The translations under genes and the position numbers were made by a program. From an uncultured Clostridia bacterium (lineage in GTDB: Bacteria > Bacillota > Clostridia > Christensenellales > UBA3700): a stretch of DNA of 64,000 nucleotides. Shown one piece after another: positions 35,316-44,593 of this stretch. Below the pieces are notes generated by a model. It searched no databases, had not been told where the DNA came from, and saw nothing but the letters and a program-made list of their open reading frames with translations. Location: positions 1 to 64,000 of the forward strand of contig CAMXSN010000001.1 of NCBI GenBank assembly GCA_947246685.1. Reading direction: 5' to 3'. Numbering within the stretch: the stretch's first letter is position 1; each line of letters begins with the position of its first letter.

Positions 35316-37661
35316 ATGAGAATTTGGTATGATAAAGTCGCTAAAAAAAGACGCGTCAAGGGCGGACAAAGAGCCGATAAGTTTCAAAACAGATGGCAGC
35401 AGCAGGCATTGCCTTTGGGCAACGGCTCGTTGGGAATCACGTTGACAGGAGCTCCTTTTGACGAATTTATTTGCGTTAATGAGAAAAGTCTTTGGACGGG
35501 CGGTCCGTCTCCGAAGCGAGAGAATTACAACGGCGGCAATATCGAGAGCATAGACGGCAAAGCTACTAAAGATTATTTTGATGCGGCAAGACAAAAGCTC
35601 GCTTTGGGTGAAAATGCCGACGACTTATGTGAAAAACTAGTGGGAGATACCGACGGATACGGCAGTTATCAATGCGCCGGATTATGGAAAATAAAGACCA
35701 AAAGATCGGGATATAGCGACTATATTGCTCAACTTGATTTGGACAGCGCTGAAATGAGCGTTGTTTGGCGGCAGGGCGACGGCGAATATAAGAGGACGGC
35801 TTTTGTCTCTCATCCTGACAAAGTCGCAGTGGTCACACAGAACTTAGGCAGCGAGAGCGAAATAGAGATCGTATGGGATTCAAGCGCCGACGGCGTAGAA
35901 AATATGGAAATCTGCGGCAATCTGCTCAGAGCGGGCGGAAGATTGAAGGACAACGATTTGGCGTACGTTATGTGCGCGAAACTCATTTGCGACGGAGAAG
36001 TTACGTCGGCAAAACACGGCTGGAAGCTTAAGGGCAAATCTTTTACATTGATATTTACCTACGTTACGGATTATTCGGATGAATATCCAAAATATCGTTC
36101 CGGCGAAACGATGGAAGATTTATATGCAAATTCCGCCTCTATCGTTGCGACCGCGTCGAATTTGGGCGTCGAAGCTTTGAGAAAAAGACATTTGGAAGAC
36201 TGGACTCGACTGTGGAACGCTATGAGATTGACGTTGGAAACAAAAGAGCCTGGCGTCCCAACCGACAGATTGTTGGCGAGATATTCCCGAATGGACGCTT
36301 GCGGACGGCGATGGTTGGAACAGTTGCTGTTTGCATACGGAAGGTATCTAATGATCGCTTCGTCCAGAAAGGACGATTTGCTGCCTTGTAATCTGCAGGG
36401 GATATGGAATATCTCCAATTCTCCCGCGTGGGGCAGCGATTATCATTTCAATATCAATTTGCAGATGAATTATTGGATGGCGCCGTTGACGGGATTGAGC
36501 GAGTGCGCAATGCCGCTGGTGAGATATCTTGACAAATTGAGACGTCCCGGCAGAAAAACCGCGCAGATTTATTGCGGTATCGGCGACGGAGAAAGCGAGT
36601 CGGGATATCTGTATCACACGCAAAATACGCCGTTTGGGTGGACTTGCCCCGGATGGGTATTCCGGTGGGGATGGTCGACTGCCGCGGCTGCTTGGATATT
36701 GCACAATATATATGAGATTTACGCTTTTGATGCGGATAGAGATCTTTTGCAGCAGATCTATCCGATGTTGAAAGAAGCTACGCTCACTTACGACGCATTG
36801 TTGGAAAAGTCGGGCAATAGGTGGGTTACGTCGCCTTGTTATTCTCCCGAACACGGACCTATAACGCGCGGCAACGCATACGAGCAGATATTTATATGGC
36901 AGTTGTATACGGACGTAATAGACTGCGCGAATGCTCTAGGAGTAGACGCAGACGAAGTAGTTAAATGGCAAGAGACCGTTTCTAATTTAAGACCGTTGGA
37001 AGTCGGACAGGACGGACAGATATTGGAATGGTATCACGAGAAGGAACTAGGTTCTGTCGGAGAAAAGAGACACAGACACGTGTCGCACCTGATGGGTTTG
37101 TATCCGTGCGCTTTGATTGATGAAAACGACAAGAGTTTGCTTGATGCGACTAAGGTTTCGCTTGAGGATAGAGGCGATAAATCCACAGGTTGGGCGACCG
37201 CGCTTAGACTTTGCCTGTGGGCGAGACTTTACGACGGCGACCGCGCTTATAAATTAATAGACAGATTGATTGAGAATAATATATATTCTAACCTGTGGGA
37301 TACGCATCCGCCATTCCAAATCGACGGGAATTTCGGCTATACAGCAGGCGTTTGCGAAATGCTGGCGCACAGTCACGGCAAGGCGGTAAAATTATTGCCT
37401 ACTTTGCCTTCCGTTTGGGCGTCGGGTTCGGTAAGCGGCTTGCATACGCGCGGCGGATTCTATATAGATATGTCGTGGAGAAATGGCAAACTTGCCGAAT
37501 TTAGCGTACATTCGTTGAAAGGCGGAGTATTTAAGGTGTATGCTGAAGATAACTTCAAAGTTACCGACGGCAATGTTCGAGAGGTTGAGACCAAAGTAGT
37601 CGACGGCATATTGAGTTGGGACTGCGAGAAAGGACACGTTTATAGGGTAAGCAAAATATAA
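35316..37661 (+). CDS. Glycoside hydrolase family 95 (alpha-L-fucosidase/galactosidase-like)
   Basis: QQALPLGNGSLGITLTGAPFDEFICVNEKSLWTGGP; LQGIWNISNSPAWGSDYHFNINLQMNYWMA; DGNFGYTAGVCEMLAHSHG. Confidence 0.93.
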   Translation: MRIWYDKVAKKRRVKGGQRADKFQNRWQQQALPLGNGSLGITLTGAPFDEFICVNEKSLWTGGPSPKRENYNGGNIESIDGKATKDYFDAARQKLALGENADDLCEKLVGDTDGYGSYQCAGLWKIKTKRSGYSDYIAQLDLDSAEMSVVWRQGDGEYKRTAFVSHPDKVAVVTQNLGSESEIEIVWDSSADGVENMEICGNLLRAGGRLKDNDLAYVMCAKLICDGEVTSAKHGWKLKGKSFTLIFTYVTDYSDEYPKYRSGETMEDLYANSASIVATASNLGVEALRKRHLEDWTRLWNAMRLTLETKEPGVPTDRLLARYSRMDACGRRWLEQLLFAYGRYLMIASSRKDDLLPCNLQGIWNISNSPAWGSDYHFNINLQMNYWMAPLTGLSECAMPLVRYLDKLRRPGRKTAQIYCGIGDGESESGYLYHTQNTPFGWTCPGWVFRWGWSTAAAAWILHNIYEIYAFDADRDLLQQIYPMLKEATLTYDALLEKSGNRWVTSPCYSPEHGPITRGNAYEQIFIWQLYTDVIDCANALGVDADEVVKWQETVSNLRPLEVGQDGQILEWYHEKELGSVGEKRHRHVSHLMGLYPCALIDENDKSLLDATKVSLEDRGDKSTGWATALRLCLWARLYDGDRAYKLIDRLIENNIYSNLWDTHPPFQIDGNFGYTAGVCEMLAHSHGKAVKLLPTLPSVWASGSVSGLHTRGGFYIDMSWRNGKLAEFSVHSLKGGVFKVYAEDNFKVTDGNVREVETKVVDGILSWDCEKGHVYRVSKI

Positions 37662-37731
37662 TCTTATCTATTTGTATGTAACAACGCACGCCAAAGACGG
37701 GCGTTTTGCTTTAGGATATCAAAACGTATAT

Positions 37732-38172
37732 TTAATATTTTATTTTGAAAACTGCTTTTTTTACGGTGATTTTTGCGTCGTTTAGTCCGGGAGCATGAGC
37801 TTCTCCTGGCGTAAATAACGCCCAATCTCCTTTTTTCATGGAGATTAAAGCCGTATTTCCTTTCCAAAACTTAATATCGTTGTTTTCGTCATAATCGCAG
37901 ACTGGCGTGAGGTCGTCGGTATCGGCGTATCCGATATATTCAAAACCGCTGAGGATTAATTGGATATCTGCATATCGGCGATGAGTTTCCGCAACCGCGC
38001 TTTCCATCGGTTTGGTCTCGTAAGAAGATACGTTGACGTATACGTCTGGCGATAGGACATATTTTCCGCAAGGAGTAGCGCTGTCGAATTTGTGGGCATT
38101 GTCTAAGCAGAGTTTGATTTTGGAATCTATATTTTTATAAAAATCTTTATTTGATAAGTTGGATATTATCAT
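37732..38172 (-). CDS. YhcH/YjgK/YiaL family protein (DUF386)
   Basis: ETHRRYADIQLILSGFEYIGYAD; KKGDWALFTPGEAHAPGL. Confidence 0.9.
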   Translation of the reverse strand: MIISNLSNKDFYKNIDSKIKLCLDNAHKFDSATPCGKYVLSPDVYVNVSSYETKPMESAVAETHRRYADIQLILSGFEYIGYADTDDLTPVCDYDENNDIKFWKGNTALISMKKGDWALFTPGEAHAPGLNDAKITVKKAVFKIKY

Positions 38173-38272
38173 AGGTTACCATATTTTATATTGTTTGCAT
38201 AAATTATATCATTACTCGTTTGAACGGGCAAGCGTATGATTAAATCCGGAGCAAGTTTTTTCTTGATTTATT

Positions 38273-38935
38273 TTGTCTGACATTGTACAATTATACCGTA
38301 TGACAGTAGGTAAAAATCTTAGACAGATACGCAAACGGAAAAGGCTTGCTATAGAAGACGTTGCCAAGCAGTGCGATATCGATGCAACCTTGCTCAACGA
38401 ATGGGAAAGGGATAAAAGTGTGCCTGACGATATTTCGCTGGACCGACTCGCGGCATACTATGGGTTGACGGGAGAAGATATAAGGAATACCGTTGGGAAT
38501 AAGTGCCTATATAAGGGCTACGTAAACATATCGGAACGCAAGGATAAGTCTTTTTGCGAACCGTGGGGAAATGCTTTTCATTATGAATACGTCAGCAAAA
38601 CCAAGGTGTTTGGTTTGCCGATAATACATATCAATATAGGTCTGGGATCGTATAAGGCCAAAGGCATAATAGCAGTAGGTAATATCGCGCAAGGTATTTT
38701 TTCGGTAGGACTGCTGTCGGTTGGCGTAATTTCTTTGGGAATTTTCGCTATAGGATTTTTGGCGATAGGTCTGATTGCGCTTGGCGGTCTAAGCGTAGGC
38801 GCTATAGCGGTCGGATTCGTTGCTGTCGGAGGTATGTCCGCAGGATACTTTCATTTGGGCGGATTGAGCGTCGGAAAACAGTGCCTTTCGTTAATTTGCA
38901 CGGAAAACGCTTTGTCGCTGTCGGGAAAGCTATAA
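38273..38935 (+). CDS. XRE-type HTH protein with C-terminal G-x-x-x-x pentapeptide hydrophobic repeat domain
   Basis: LRQIRKRKRLAIEDVAKQCDIDATLLNEWERDKSVPD HTH; 14 consecutive pentads GIIAV GNIAQ GIFSV GLLSV GVISL GIFAI GFLAI GLIAL GGLSV GAIAV GFVAV GGMSA GYFHL GGLSV. Start may be 38300. Confidence 0.8.
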   Translation: MSDIVQLYRMTVGKNLRQIRKRKRLAIEDVAKQCDIDATLLNEWERDKSVPDDISLDRLAAYYGLTGEDIRNTVGNKCLYKGYVNISERKDKSFCEPWGNAFHYEYVSKTKVFGLPIIHINIGLGSYKAKGIIAVGNIAQGIFSVGLLSVGVISLGIFAIGFLAIGLIALGGLSVGAIAVGFVAVGGMSAGYFHLGGLSVGKQCLSLICTENALSLSGKL

Positions 38936-38941
38936 AAGGGT

Positions 38942-38966
38942 AAAAAAATACAATGCTTTCGCATTG
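38942..38966 (-). terminator. Terminator caatgcgaaagcattg + T7 downstream of 22-codon gene
   Basis: Stem CAATGC/GCATTG with GAAA loop, T run on the minus strand. Confidence 0.7.
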
Positions 38967-38982
38967 CCTCACGTTTTTCTCT

Positions 38983-39051
38983 TTACCAAAGTTTGATATA
39001 AAATCCATACTTACAGAGAAAAGCTTTCCAAAGAGTTGTTGCCTTTTTCAT
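38983..39051 (-). CDS. Unlisted small peptide MKKATTLWKAFLCKYGFYIKLW (22 aa)
   Basis: Strong SD aaaggaggt 8 nt upstream, consensus promoter TTGACA-N17-TATTAT, and a terminator downstream. Too short for the ORF track. Confidence 0.7.
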   Translation of the reverse strand: MKKATTLWKAFLCKYGFYIKLW

Positions 39052-39084
39052 AGTTGCCACCTCCTTTATTTAATTGTCGCCTAG

Positions 39085-39113
39085 ATAATAGCACCTGTAA
39101 TTGCAGTTGTCAA
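39085..39113 (-). promoter_or_regulatory. Promoter TTGACA-N17-TATTAT with near-palindrome CTGCAATTACAG in the spacer
   Basis: Exact -35, near-exact -10, 17-nt spacer. Confidence 0.8.
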
Positions 39114-39367
39114 CGTTTTGGTGAATAAATTTTTCAAAAAATTTTTTTGCGACGAATTCTATTGAAGATTTTGGACGTATCAATTTATTTTATACTAACA
39201 ATTTTGAAAATATTAATATTTTTATCAGCCAATACGCAGTTATGTAATAAATTTTATGGATATATGCAACTGTCGTCAAAATGTGTAAGTATTCTTGATT
39301 TTACGTTTAATTAAATCTGACGTCGTAAAATTTGTTGACAAGTGCGGATTTGTGTCTTATAATTTGA

Positions 39368-39382
39368 TTGAACAATGTTCAA
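39368..39382. promoter_or_regulatory. TetR-type operator TTGAACAATGTTCAA
   Basis: Palindrome 24 bp upstream of the TetR start; same motif at 54643 and 54767. Confidence 0.7.
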
Positions 39383-39405
39383 ATTCATTTGGAGACGATA
39401 TTAAT

Positions 39406-39978
39406 ATGAAAATCACCAAAGAAGCAATAATAGACGAGGCGATAAAAATACTCGAGGAGAAGGGGGACGATCCCCAAAGGCTGACGATAAGAGAACTTGC
39501 CGGCAGACTCGATATAGGGGTAGGGCTGGTCAATTATCATTTCGGATCAAAAGAAGTGCTCGTAAATCTGTGCGTTAAAAAAATGATTACGGGTATCGTA
39601 GACGAATTTCACAAAGTCAGACAGTCGCTTGCGTATATGAAACCTAAGGAAAAGCTCAATTATCTGTGTCTTATGACCTTTGATTATCTATATACCAAGC
39701 CCAACGTGTCAAGAGTGGCGCTTATATACGATTTGGGCAACACGTCGAAAGACGATACGACGTCAGTGCTTATCGACGCCTATATTCCGATTGTGATGGA
39801 TTGCAAGCCGTCGTATGACGAACACAAAGCATATTTGATCGCCTCGAGGGTTATATATATCCTCGAACAGTCGTTTTTGCGCACCGATATCATCAAAGCC
39901 AGAAGCGGCGTCGATCTGAGCCAAGCGGACGCCAGAAAAGAGTATTTGGAAAACTTACTCAAAGATATGGTAAAGTAA
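39406..39978 (+). CDS. TetR/AcrR family transcriptional regulator
   Basis: ITKEAIIDEAIKILEEKGDDPQRLTIRELAGRLDIGVGLVNYHFGSKEVLVNLCV. Confidence 0.92.
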   Translation: MKITKEAIIDEAIKILEEKGDDPQRLTIRELAGRLDIGVGLVNYHFGSKEVLVNLCVKKMITGIVDEFHKVRQSLAYMKPKEKLNYLCLMTFDYLYTKPNVSRVALIYDLGNTSKDDTTSVLIDAYIPIVMDCKPSYDEHKAYLIASRVIYILEQSFLRTDIIKARSGVDLSQADARKEYLENLLKDMVK

Positions 39979-40006
39979 CCGCGGATTTTCCCTACGGAGA
40001 TAGACT

Positions 40007-40792
40007 ATGCCTTCGATATATACTCATTATTATTTTGCGGATAAATGCATCGACGTATTGCCACGGGAGTTGCAGGCAATCGTGCGCGCCAACAGAAAAT
40101 TCTACGACCTTGGTTGCGGCGGCGCCGACGTATTGTTTTTTTACAAACCTTACAAGAAGACTGACGTCAGGCGGTACGGCTCGTTGTTGCACAGAGAGAA
40201 AATGAAAGATCAGATGGATAGATTCCGCACCCACGTTGTGGGGAGCTGCTATCCGGACAGGGATATAGCGTATCTTGCCGGTTATTACACTCATTTTATT
40301 CTCGACAGCGCAATGCATCCGTTTATTTGGAAAATGGACAGGCAGAAAGTAGAAAAACATTTCATAATTGAAGCCGATTATGATAGAAAGCTGTTAATTA
40401 AATCCGGAGAGAATGCCTTTTCCAACAAATTTTTGAGATTTCAGAAAAGCGACTCGCAGGTTTGGGAGACTCTGTCGAAATATCTCAACACTACGCCTAG
40501 AAATATACGCGTCACGCTTAACGGAAGAAAGCGATTCGTATGGTGGATATCGTCGCACAAGCCGTTGATAAGACCGCTTGTTGAGTTTGCGTTCAAACTT
40601 ACCGGCAATGCCGCGGGATTGGACGTGCTGATCCAAAAAGAAGAGAATGCCAACTGCCCGGAAATTCGCAATACGTTGGATTTGATTATGAAGAGCGCTT
40701 TGACGGAGGCAGAAAGATACGGGGGAGAATTCTGGAATTTTATAAGCGGAAAAGGTGAGCTCGGAGAGAGGTTTGACAGAGATTTTGAATGA
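40007..40792 (+). CDS. Zinc-dependent phospholipase C-like protein
   Basis: PSIYTHYYFADKCI...FYDLGCGGADVLFFYKP...YLAGYYTHFILDSAMHPFI. Confidence 0.8.
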   Translation: MPSIYTHYYFADKCIDVLPRELQAIVRANRKFYDLGCGGADVLFFYKPYKKTDVRRYGSLLHREKMKDQMDRFRTHVVGSCYPDRDIAYLAGYYTHFILDSAMHPFIWKMDRQKVEKHFIIEADYDRKLLIKSGENAFSNKFLRFQKSDSQVWETLSKYLNTTPRNIRVTLNGRKRFVWWISSHKPLIRPLVEFAFKLTGNAAGLDVLIQKEENANCPEIRNTLDLIMKSALTEAERYGGEFWNFISGKGELGERFDRDFE

Positions 40793-40948
40793 GTAAAGCA
40801 ACAAATTTCGCGATTTAAGTACAAAAAATGTAAATTTTTGCCAAAATCGATTTGAGTTTTTTGTAAGAGGTATTTACACGGCGCAAGTCAATATGATAGA
40901 CTTAACGTGTAATGATTGATTCGAGACGATCGTAACAAGGAGAAAGAT

Positions 40949-41635
40949 ATGGATTACAGAGTATTCGTAGTAGAAGACGACGAAAGTATAAGAGGACTTT
41001 ACGAAATCGCGTTTGAAGATAAATTCGACTGCAAGAGTTTTGTCACGGCGGAAGATATGCTCGACGCGCTCAAGAACGAGAGCTGCGATCTTATCATCTT
41101 GGATTTGATGCTGCCCGGCATGGACGGTCTCAAGGCGCTTTCCATTCTCAAACAGGACGTGCACACCAAAGATATCCCCGTAATTATTGCAAGCGCAAAA
41201 GGCGACGAAAATATCAAAGTAAGAGGATTGGACGCGGGCGCGGACGATTATATCTCCAAGCCGTTCGGTATGCTCGAGGTCATTGCCAGAGTTAAAGCAA
41301 ATCTCAGAAAATCGGGCGCAAAGAAATCCGACGAGGACGTAATATGCTGCGGAGATATCAAAATCAACAACGCCGAGCACACGGTTTACGTGGGAGAAAA
41401 TCAGATTTTTCTTACGCTCAAAGAGTACAATTTGCTTGCGCTTTTGATGAAAAACGCCGAGTGCGTCGTCAATCGAGACACTATACTTTCGCAGGTGTGG
41501 GATTACGAATACGTGGGAGAGACCCGGACGCTGGATATGCATATCAAATCGCTGAGAAGCAAACTTGCCGCCGTCAGCGACAAGCAGTATATCAATACTA
41601 TAAGAGGAGTCGGATACAAATTCACCAACGTTTGA
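40949..41635 (+). CDS. OmpR/PhoB-family response regulator
   Basis: VEDDESIRGLYEIAF, LIILDLMLPGMDGL, C-terminal winged helix RDTILSQVWDYEYVGETRTLDMHIKSLRSKL. Confidence 0.95.
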   Translation: MDYRVFVVEDDESIRGLYEIAFEDKFDCKSFVTAEDMLDALKNESCDLIILDLMLPGMDGLKALSILKQDVHTKDIPVIIASAKGDENIKVRGLDAGADDYISKPFGMLEVIARVKANLRKSGAKKSDEDVICCGDIKINNAEHTVYVGENQIFLTLKEYNLLALLMKNAECVVNRDTILSQVWDYEYVGETRTLDMHIKSLRSKLAAVSDKQYINTIRGVGYKFTNV

Positions 41636-41665
41636 TGCTTTGTGCGCATACGCCATAGTTTAAGA

Positions 41666-41699
41666 ATACGCGCGCCGTTATTTATGCGGCGCGTATTTT
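41666..41699 (+). terminator. Terminator aatacgcgcgccgttatttatgcggcgcgtattttt
   Basis: GC-rich stem plus T run. Confidence 0.75.
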
Positions 41700-41774
41700 T
41701 AAGCGATTGACTTTTGCGCTGATTTATTATAAAATATTTTAGTAAGGCGAGCAATTTGCTCTCAACGACGGAAT

Positions 41775-43529
41775 ATGAAAAATAAAATTTTGCGAAGGGT
41801 AATATTGATAATGACTGTGGCGGTATTCGTCACGGTTGTTTTGACGTTTTTCCTTTTTAATATTTATACAATCGGCAACACAAAAAAATATCTTATCAAA
41901 GAGGCTAATACTCTTATCGACGGGCTTAAAGAGGCAGAGGATCCAGAGGGTATAGCTCAGAAATTCGGCGACAAAGAAGACAAGGAACATTTTTATAAAT
42001 TTGTGGTTTTCGGCAGTAAAAAACAAATATATTTCCACAGCGACAACGAGAAGATCAACGTCGGCAAAAAGATAGACAGACATCTTGACAAGGCAGTTAA
42101 AAACGGAGAGAACTTCTTTTTAGGCAGTCCTTATAAATCGGGAGCGACAATCAATTACGCAGTCAGGGTAAGCAACGGCAATTTTGAAGACGGGTATATG
42201 ATATTGCTGTGTTCGGTCGACGTAATGTACAACAGCGGAGCTTATTTTATAATCGTCGCTCTGGCTGTGATAATCTGGGTGGGAGTCATACTGGCGTCAT
42301 ATTTTGCCTTGACGCTGAATATGAAGTTTGCTACGATACCGTTTGAAAAAATCGAAGAGATTCTCGTCGATATCAACAACGGAGAGTACATGCCTAGTCA
42401 GATACCTCAGAAACTTAATTTTCCCGAATTCAAAGCCGTCTTGACAAAAATCGACGATCTTGCCGGCGAAATATCCAAGAACTTCGTCAATCTGCAATAC
42501 GAGCAAAAGAAGTCGTCCATTTTGTTGCAATCGGTCAACCAAGGTATAATCGTCGTGTCCAAAAGCGGTCGCATAGTGCTCAATAACAAAGTCGCTTTGG
42601 ATATATTCGGCAAAGACAACGACGTTGTGGGAGTAGAACTGAGCTATCTTATAGAGAATGAAGAGCTTGTGCAGACGCTATTGCAATCGCTGGAAAGCAA
42701 AAAATATTACGTAGGCGAAATTCAAATAGGCGAAGGCGTATACCGTGTGGAGACCGCGTTCAACAATCTCGAAGCTAACGAACTTATCAGCGGAGAAGTA
42801 ATGCTAGTCATCATTACCAACGTTACGTTGGAAATCAACAGCGCTAAGATCAGAAGCGAGTTTTTTGCCAACGCGTCTCACGAGTTGAAGACACCTCTTA
42901 CGGCAATCAGCGGATATTCCGAGCTGATGACTATGGACGGAGTATCCAAAAAACAGATGAATAAATGCGTCGACGAGATAAGCGTCAATGCCAAGCGAAT
43001 GAGAGTTCTCATCGACGATATGCTTCGACTGTCAAAACTCGACGCCGATCTTGACAATGAAGAAACGGTTAAATTCGACATGGCAAAGCTGTGCAAAGAC
43101 GTGGCGAAAGATATTCAGGGATTGGCTGATACCAAAAAAGTGTCGATAGAAGTCGAAGGCAGCGGCGAATTTATAGGACGTAAAAAGATGATCCAGACGC
43201 TTGTGTCCAACCTTGTCAACAACGCTATCAAATATAATAAAGAGAACGGGCAGGTATTGATCAGCGTAGCCCAGACGGACAGCAATTTGATTCTCAAAGT
43301 TCAGGACAATGGCATAGGCATCGCCAAAGAGCATCAGAGCAGGCTGTTTGAGAGATTCTATAAGGTCGACACAAGCCGTACTTATACCAACGAAAGTTCG
43401 ACGGGATTGGGACTTGCGATAGTAAAGAAAATTGCAGTTATACACGGAGGCAAAATTTCCGTCAAGAGCGAACCGGGCAAAGGCACTGAATTCAAAGTAG
43501 TCTTTCCCAAGAGAATCATAGAATGTTAA
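41775..43529 (+). CDS. PhoR-like sensor histidine kinase
   Basis: Two TM, PAS, FFANASHELKTPLTAISGYSELM H-box, NLVNNAIKYNKENG, DNGIGIAKEHQSRLFERFY, STGLGLAIVK. Confidence 0.95.
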   Translation: MKNKILRRVILIMTVAVFVTVVLTFFLFNIYTIGNTKKYLIKEANTLIDGLKEAEDPEGIAQKFGDKEDKEHFYKFVVFGSKKQIYFHSDNEKINVGKKIDRHLDKAVKNGENFFLGSPYKSGATINYAVRVSNGNFEDGYMILLCSVDVMYNSGAYFIIVALAVIIWVGVILASYFALTLNMKFATIPFEKIEEILVDINNGEYMPSQIPQKLNFPEFKAVLTKIDDLAGEISKNFVNLQYEQKKSSILLQSVNQGIIVVSKSGRIVLNNKVALDIFGKDNDVVGVELSYLIENEELVQTLLQSLESKKYYVGEIQIGEGVYRVETAFNNLEANELISGEVMLVIITNVTLEINSAKIRSEFFANASHELKTPLTAISGYSELMTMDGVSKKQMNKCVDEISVNAKRMRVLIDDMLRLSKLDADLDNEETVKFDMAKLCKDVAKDIQGLADTKKVSIEVEGSGEFIGRKKMIQTLVSNLVNNAIKYNKENGQVLISVAQTDSNLILKVQDNGIGIAKEHQSRLFERFYKVDTSRTYTNESSTGLGLAIVKKIAVIHGGKISVKSEPGKGTEFKVVFPKRIIEC

Positions 43530-43543
43530 TTTGCGAGGTAAAT

Positions 43544-44494
43544 ATGAGTTATCCGATGAAACTGTCTCCCTATACGGTTGAAGCCGTGTGGGGCGGAAAA
43601 AGACTTATGGGAAAATGGAACAAACATATCGAAGGCGATAATATTGCCGAAAGCTGGGAACTTGCCTGTCATGAAAAAGGCGAAAGCACAGTAATCAACG
43701 GCGAGTTCGGAGGGCGAAGGCTATCCGAAGTAGTGCAAGATCACAGGGAATTTCTCGGAGAACGCGGAGCTGCTTTTCCGTTTTTCCCCATTCTCATTAA
43801 GTTGATAGACAGCCAAAGTAATTTGTCGGTGCAGGTCCATCCCGACGACGAGTACGCGCTTGCCAAAGAGGGCGAATACGGCAAGACCGAAATGTGGTAC
43901 GTCGTGGACTGCGCGCCCGGTAGCGGGGTATATTGCGGTTTCAAGAAGCCTATTTCCAAGCAAGAGCTTGCCGACGCGCTTAACAACGGCAATATCGTCG
44001 ACTATCTAAATTTCGTGCAAGCAAAGAAAGGCGACTGTCTGTTTATACCCGCAGGCACCGTTCACGCTATATGCGGAGGAATGACGATATGCGAGATACA
44101 GCAGAATTCTTCGATTACGTACCGACTTTACGATTACGGCAGGACGGATAAAAACGGAAATGCCAGAGAACTTCATATAGATAAAGCGCTTGACGTGACA
44201 GACGTCAGCTCGAGCGTGCAGGCAAACGCCGACTGCAAGAGAATTGACGACAACACGGTTTTGCTGGCTAAGTGCAAATATTTTACAGCATACGAACTGA
44301 CTTGCTCGGACGAATATGCCTTTGCCGTGGACGGAGGTTCCTTCGCTTCGCTTACCGTAGTCGAAGGACACGGCGCCGTAATGGCGGGCGGCAGTTGCAT
44401 TACGATGGATCTGGGGGATACGGTATTCCTGCCGGCTGATATCGGAGAAGTAAAACTCTACGGAGAAATGAAAGCGATCAAGGCGCAAGTTTGA
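43544..44494 (+). CDS. manA: Mannose-6-phosphate isomerase (class I)
   Basis: LIDSQSNLSVQVHPDDEYA; KTEMWYVVDCAPGSGVYCGF; DCLFIPAGTVHAICGGMTICEIQQNSSITYRLYDYGR. Confidence 0.93.
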   Translation: MSYPMKLSPYTVEAVWGGKRLMGKWNKHIEGDNIAESWELACHEKGESTVINGEFGGRRLSEVVQDHREFLGERGAAFPFFPILIKLIDSQSNLSVQVHPDDEYALAKEGEYGKTEMWYVVDCAPGSGVYCGFKKPISKQELADALNNGNIVDYLNFVQAKKGDCLFIPAGTVHAICGGMTICEIQQNSSITYRLYDYGRTDKNGNARELHIDKALDVTDVSSSVQANADCKRIDDNTVLLAKCKYFTAYELTCSDEYAFAVDGGSFASLTVVEGHGAVMAGGSCITMDLGDTVFLPADIGEVKLYGEMKAIKAQV

Positions 44495-44593
44495 TTAAGG
44501 GGGCGAATTCGCTCCTTTTTAATCGATTGTTGAATCGCTATACCCGTTAGGAAAATACTTGCAAAACGTATTTCGGAGGTATAGAATACTTAT

